Assembly (NCBI GenBank): GCA_963821235.1
Contig: CAWGCS010000001.1
Span: 1,116,001-1,180,000, forward strand
Reading direction: 5' to 3'
From: CTSoil-043 sp963821235
Lineage (GTDB): Bacteria; Chloroflexota; Limnocylindria; Limnocylindrales; CSP1-4
Length of the DNA: 64,000 nucleotides
In this document: piece after piece, positions 60,569-64,000 of the stretch
Numbering within the stretch: the first letter of the stretch is position 1
Layout: every line of letters begins with the position of its first letter
Notes under the pieces: generated by a model
What the model was told of the DNA's origin: nothing
Seen by the model: the letters and a program-made list of their open reading frames with translations, nothing else
Database searches by the model: none
Position numbers and translations under genes: made by a program

Positions 60569-61770
60569 GCGCGATCGCCCCGGCCGGTCCCGCCCGGCCG
60601 AACATCCCCGCCGCCCGGTTCGGCGAGCGCATCGATCGCGCCCGGGCCGGCTGCCGGGCGGCGGGCCTCGACGCCCTGCTGGTCGGCGTCGGCCCGGACC
60701 TCGTCTACCTCGCCGGCTACCCCGCCATGCCGCTGGAGCGTCTGACCATGCTGGTGGTCGCGGCCGAGGGGCCAGCCACCCTGGTGGTGCCCCGCCTGGA
60801 GGCGGCGCCCGCCACCCTGGTGGTGCCCCGCCTGGAGGCGGCGCCCGCCCGTGGCTGCCCCGCCATCGCCGGCGGGCACGCGACGGTGGCCACGTGGGAG
60901 GAGACCGAGGACGCCGTGAACCTGGTCCGCGGCCTCCTGCCGCCGGACGCGGCGCGGCTGGCCGTATCGGATCGGCTCTGGGCCGTCCACCTCCTGCGCC
61001 TCCAGGCCGCCCTGCCGGCGGCGCAGTTCGTGTCGGCGTCGGCCGTCCTGGCCGGCCTGCGGGTGATCAAGGACGCCGACGAGGTGGCCCTGCTGCGGAT
61101 GGCCGCCCATGCGGCCGACCGGGTGATCCACGAGGTCGCCTACGGGCGCCTCGTCGGGCGGACCGAAGCCGACGTCAGCCGGGAGGTCCGGGACCGCCTC
61201 GTGGACGAGGGTCACGACAGTGCCGAGTTCGCGATCGTCGGCTCCGGGTCCAACTCCGCCTCGCCCCACCACGGGGCGTCCGACCGGGTGATCCGGGCTG
61301 GCGAGCCGGTCGTGCTGGACATCGGGGGGCCCCTGGGGGGCTACGGGAGCGACATCACGCGCACGATCTGGGTGACCGGCGGCGACCCCACCTGCGGGCC
61401 CGACGACGAGTTCCTGCGGCTCTACGGCGTCCTCCGGGCGGCCCAGGCCGAGGCGACCCATGCGGCGCGGCCGGGGGTGACCTGCGAGCGGGTCGACCTG
61501 GTGGCCCGGGAGCTCATCGCGGCTGCCGGGCACGGGGCCCATTTCATCCACCGGACCGGGCATGGCATCGGCCTCGAGGGCCACGAAGACCCGTACCTCG
61601 TCGCCGGCAACACCGCCGAGCTCCGGCCAGGGATGGCCTTCAGCGTCGAGCCGGGCATCTACCTCGAGGGCCGGTACGGCGCCCGGATCGAGGACATCGT
61701 CGTCTGCGGGGAGGACGGCCCCATGGTGCTCAACGAGGCGCCGCGCGACCTGCTCGTGGTCACCGGCTGA
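60565..61770 (+). CDS. M24-family Xaa-Pro peptidase
   Basis: 401 residues, creatinase/aminopeptidase P fold. The N-terminal domain holds VGVGPDLVYLAGYPA. The pita-bread domain shows all five metal ligands: Asp in VVLDIGG, Asp in GSDITRT, His in HRTGHGIGLEGHEDP, Glu in SVEPGIY and Glu in ARIEDIV. It removes residues before proline. A perfect 36-bp tandem duplication adds 12 residues at 71-94 in the N-terminal domain. It overlaps the receiver-like gene by 4 bp. Confidence 0.93.
   Translation: MSAIAPAGPARPNIPAARFGERIDRARAGCRAAGLDALLVGVGPDLVYLAGYPAMPLERLTMLVVAAEGPATLVVPRLEAAPATLVVPRLEAAPARGCPAIAGGHATVATWEETEDAVNLVRGLLPPDAARLAVSDRLWAVHLLRLQAALPAAQFVSASAVLAGLRVIKDADEVALLRMAAHAADRVIHEVAYGRLVGRTEADVSREVRDRLVDEGHDSAEFAIVGSGSNSASPHHGASDRVIRAGEPVVLDIGGPLGGYGSDITRTIWVTGGDPTCGPDDEFLRLYGVLRAAQAEATHAARPGVTCERVDLVARELIAAAGHGAHFIHRTGHGIGLEGHEDPYLVAGNTAELRPGMAFSVEPGIYLEGRYGARIEDIVVCGEDGPMVLNEAPRDLLVVTG
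60775..60846. repeat. Perfect 36-bp tandem duplication inside the M24 peptidase gene
   Basis: Copies at 60775-60810 and 60811-60846 are identical and encode ATLVVPRLEAAP twice, in frame. It extends one strand/loop of the N-terminal domain without breaking the gene. Confidence 0.95.
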
Positions 61771-61915
61771 CGTCGCGGCCCGCCCGTCGAGGCGGGGAGC
61801 CCAGGTCCGGCCTGCGGCGCTCCCGCGGGACCGGGGTTATCATCGAGGCCAGCCGGCGGTCCCGCCCGCCCCCGTTCGACCACCATGCGCGGCCCGCGCC
61901 GCGGAGAAGCCATTC

Positions 61916-62428
61916 ATGACCGAGCCCGCGCTGGACCGCTCCGTCCAGCCCGCATCCCCCGCCCACCCCGGCCTGGCGCCTGCCACCGCCGCGGACGGCT
62001 GGCCAGGATCCGAGGGCACCGCCGCGCCTGACGGCGTCGCGGCCGCGGAGATGGCCCCGGTCGCGGAGGGTGCCGCCACGGACGGCACGGTGCCGCCCGG
62101 CGCCCGCGAGGCGACGCCCGACTCCCGCGAGCCGCCGATCGAGGCCGTGCCCTCCTGCACCCAGGCCCAGCTGCGCCGCTTCATCAAGAGCCGGCCCTAC
62201 GTGCCGCTCCACGAGCTGCGCCGGCGCTTCGGGCTCAACGGCGAGGATGACGACGTCGCGCCGATGGACCTGGAGGACCGGCGGGTCTTCGTCGGCCTGC
62301 CCTCTCGCGAAGCGGGGCTCCTCGGCGAGCTGCTCCGCCACGGCGAGGTCGGCTACGAGCTCCTCCTCGACCCGACCAGCCCCCTGGTCATCGGCGTCTT
62401 CCCCATGCGGCCGGTCCAGCGCGCCTGA
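61916..62428 (+). CDS. Hypothetical protein with disordered N-terminus
   Basis: 170 residues. Residues 1-80 are Ala/Pro/Gly/acidic and look disordered. The C-terminal 90 appear folded (QAQLRRFIKSRPYVPLHELRRRFGLNGEDDDVAPMDLEDRRVFVGLPSREAGLLGELLRHGEVGYELLLDPTSPLVIGVFPM). No membrane segment. A TTATCAT stretch lies about 80 nt upstream. No family recognised. Confidence 0.65.
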   Translation: MTEPALDRSVQPASPAHPGLAPATAADGWPGSEGTAAPDGVAAAEMAPVAEGAATDGTVPPGAREATPDSREPPIEAVPSCTQAQLRRFIKSRPYVPLHELRRRFGLNGEDDDVAPMDLEDRRVFVGLPSREAGLLGELLRHGEVGYELLLDPTSPLVIGVFPMRPVQRA

Positions 62429-62540
62429 CAGCCAGCCGGCTGCCGGGACGCTCTCCGTGTCGCCGAGATGGCAGGGTCTGCGTCCTGCGACCCCTCTGGC
62501 CCGGAGCGGTCGGCCCGGCAGGATGGTCAGTGTCGCCGCC

Positions 62541-63161
62541 TCACCGGCTGCGGCGGGCGGACGACCGCGGCGGGGGCGTCACGCCCTCGAGCTCCAGGAG
62601 GCGCTCCTTCAGCCCCAGCAGCTCCTCCCGGGAGCCGAACCAGCTGCCGCCGTAGCCGCCGAGCGTCCCGTCCCCGGCGATGACGCGGTGGCAGGGGATC
62701 AGGAGCCCGATCGGGTTGCGACCGACCCCCCCACCCACCGCGCGCGCCGCGCCTGGAGCCCCGATCCGTCGGGCGATCTCGCCGTAGGATGCCGTCTCGC
62801 CGCGAGCGATCGTCCGGACGCCCTCGAGGACGCGACGATCCCAGTCGCCCACGCCCTCGAGGACGACGGGGACGTCGAACGCCTCTCGCGTCCCGGCGAA
62901 GTGCTCGGCGACCTGCCGCTCCAGGCTCGCCACGTGCGCGCGGGCCGCCGCCAGGGCAGCGTCATCGGACAGCGGGAGGAGCCGGCGATGCGTTCGCGCC
63001 CCGACGGAGGCCGCGAAGGCCTCGCCGGTCGTGCGAAGCTCCAGGCCGACGATGCCGGCAGCGGTCGCCGCGGCATGGAGCGGGCCGATCGGCGTCGCGA
63101 TGACGGCGACGACGGCGGCCTCTCGCTGGGACGGGTTCGGAAGGGGGGCCGGCCGCGCCAT
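62541..63161 (-). CDS. ogt: Methylated-DNA-protein-cysteine methyltransferase
   Basis: 206 residues. It repairs O6-alkylguanine by transferring the alkyl group to its own Cys. The active site LIPCHRVIAGDGTLGGYGG is intact and TASYGEIARRIGAPGAARAVGGGVGRNPIG is the helix-turn-helix with Arg finger. N-terminal ribonuclease-like domain present. TACACT lies 6 nt before the ATG, so probably leaderless. Confidence 0.94.
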   Translation of the reverse strand: MARPAPLPNPSQREAAVVAVIATPIGPLHAAATAAGIVGLELRTTGEAFAASVGARTHRRLLPLSDDAALAAARAHVASLERQVAEHFAGTREAFDVPVVLEGVGDWDRRVLEGVRTIARGETASYGEIARRIGAPGAARAVGGGVGRNPIGLLIPCHRVIAGDGTLGGYGGSWFGSREELLGLKERLLELEGVTPPPRSSARRSR

Positions 63162-63167
63162 CGCCGG

Positions 63168-63173
63168 AGTGTA
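63168..63173 (-). promoter_or_regulatory. Candidate -10 box TACACT (leaderless)
   Basis: Six nt before the ATG of ogt. Confidence 0.5.
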
Positions 63174-63252
63174 CCGGCCGCCCAGGTCGCCGGACAGCCC
63201 CCGGCGGCCCTGTGGCCCGACGTGACGGGGGAGCGGCCAGGCCGCGTCATGT

Positions 63253-63269
63253 ATACTCCGGGGGAGTAT
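63253..63269 (+). promoter_or_regulatory. CsoR-like operator of the copper ATPase gene
   Basis: ATACTCCGGGGGAGTAT: arms ATACT/AGTAT are a perfect inverted repeat around 7 bp, close to the Bacillus copZA CsoR site. It overlaps a TATACT -10 box (63252-63257) and even the ATG (63268). Copper would release the repressor. The csoR gene is not in this window. Confidence 0.72.
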
Positions 63270-64000
63270 GACGCCCATCGCCCCCGTCCCCGTCGCCGCG
63301 CCGCCCGCCGTCGAGCCCGCGGAGGTCTCCTTCCCCGTCGTGGGGATGACCTGCGCCTCGTGCAGCAGCCGGATCGAGCGGTTCCTGCGGCGGACCGAGG
63401 GGGTCGTCGAGGCCAACGTCAACCTGGCCAGCGAGATCGCCACGATCCGCTACCTGCCGGACGCGGTCGGGCGGGCGGAGCTGGTCGGGGCCATCGAGAA
63501 GGCCGGCTACGAGGTCCGGCCGGGAGCGCTGGCGGCGGCCGAGACGCGCGACCACGGCGCCGCCGCCACCGCCGTCGACTCCGAGCTCGACGAGAGCGAG
63601 CGGATCCGGGCCGGCGAGCAGCGGGAGCTGGGGACCCAGGCGGCGGTCGCCATCGCGGTGGCCGTTGGGATCATGGCCCTCATGTTCGGTCCGTCGGCCC
63701 TGGCCATGGCGGACGTGAACCGCCTCGTCCTCTGGCCGGCGACCTTCGTCCAGCTCTGGGCCGGGCGCCGCTTCTACGAGGCGGCATGGCGGACGGCCCG
63801 CCACGGCGGCACGAACATGAGCACGCTGGTGGCCGTCGGGACGTCGGCAGCCTGGGGCTACTCCGTCTTCGTGACGATGTACCCGGAGGTCGTCATGCGG
63901 GCCGGCCTGCCCGCGGAGACCTACTTCGACTCCAGCACGATCATCATCGGCCTCATCCTCCTCGGGCGGTGGCTCGAATCGAGGGCCAAGGGCCGCACGA
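63268..64000 (+). CDS. copA: Copper-exporting P1B-type ATPase, N-terminal part
   Basis: 244 residues are visible; the gene runs past the window end. An N-terminal HMA domain carries VGMTCASCSSRIERFLRRTEGVVEANVNLASEIATIRY, the Cu(I)-binding CxxC. Then come the first membrane segments (AAVAIAVAVGIMALMFG, LVLWPATFVQLWAGRRFYEAAW) and TNMSTLVAVGTSAAWGYS, followed by IIIGLILLGRWLESRAKGRT, the CopA pattern. The ATG lies 10 nt after TATACT, so the message is nearly leaderless and its start sits in the operator. Confidence 0.93.
   Translation, partial: MTPIAPVPVAAPPAVEPAEVSFPVVGMTCASCSSRIERFLRRTEGVVEANVNLASEIATIRYLPDAVGRAELVGAIEKAGYEVRPGALAAAETRDHGAAATAVDSELDESERIRAGEQRELGTQAAVAIAVAVGIMALMFGPSALAMADVNRLVLWPATFVQLWAGRRFYEAAWRTARHGGTNMSTLVAVGTSAAWGYSVFVTMYPEVVMRAGLPAETYFDSSTIIIGLILLGRWLESRAKGRT

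Overview
The window is about 64 kb of very GC-rich, densely packed bacterial DNA with short gaps, many 4-bp ATGA/GTGA overlaps and many GTG starts. It carries an aerobic heme-copper oxidase, a 2-oxoacid:ferredoxin oxidoreductase with a 7Fe ferredoxin elsewhere, a polyamine-type ABC importer, proline and nucleoside catabolism genes, and a bacterial microcompartment (BMC). No gene fixes the taxonomy. The gene mix and A2-type oxidase would suit an uncultured Chloroflexota (Limnocylindria-like) or a deep Actinomycetota relative, but this is only a guess. I see no transposase, integrase, phage gene or CRISPR array.

Layout. 0.04-3 kb: tRNA-Lys, small membrane proteins, an XRE-TPR regulator, a hydrolase. 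3.2-6.7 kb: a cold-shock protein, then a glycosyltransferase / six-hairpin protein / GH130 phosphorylase cluster. 7.2-13 kb: two MFS transporters around a lipase-like hydrolase, a Nudix hydrolase, and a MerR regulator coupled to a third MFS exporter. 13.4-20.6 kb: the BMC operon, with a SorC-type regulator, RpiB-like and DeoC enzymes, an aldehyde dehydrogenase, one BMC-H, two BMC-T and three BMC-P shell proteins, and a small HExxH protein. 21.4-25.5 kb: a serpin lipoprotein, then a cdd-punA-deoA nucleoside operon facing the BMC operon. 25.7-30.7 kb: tRNA-fMet with a terminator, a DUF1684 protein, a secreted M14 carboxypeptidase and a CoA-acylating semialdehyde dehydrogenase. 30.7-39.4 kb: an ABC exporter, a TlpA-like thioredoxin, the cytochrome oxidase operon and CtaG. 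39.3-45.9 kb: a threonine-dehydratase-like enzyme, a DksA/TraR protein, a YHS protein, PotABCD and a cupredoxin. 46-57 kb: ferredoxin, a BtuF-like protein, a methyltransferase, ProC, a LmbE deacetylase, an S9 peptidase, proline dehydrogenase, a DODA dioxygenase, a lipase and an EamA transporter. 57-64 kb: KorAB, an M24 peptidase, Ogt, and a copper P-type ATPase cut by the window end.

How the genes fit together. The strongest system is the BMC. Its three enzymes (RpiB-like, DeoC, CoA-acylating aldehyde dehydrogenase) all begin with an amphipathic helix that looks like an encapsulation peptide. This matches the sugar-phosphate-utilising BMC class. The neighbouring nucleoside operon could supply deoxyribose-1-phosphate. 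After mutase conversion, DeoC would release acetaldehyde inside the shell, to be oxidised to acetyl-CoA. The mutase, phosphotransacylase and alcohol dehydrogenase that would complete such a pathway are not in the window.

Two regulatory themes recur. At least nine genes have a TAnnnT hexamer only 6-8 nt before the start codon, suggesting widespread leaderless transcription. Two copper-related genes (a YHS protein and the copper ATPase) share a CsoR-like operator overlapping the -10 box. A 285-bp perfect repeat encodes the same cupredoxin module in two proteins of the oxidase cluster.
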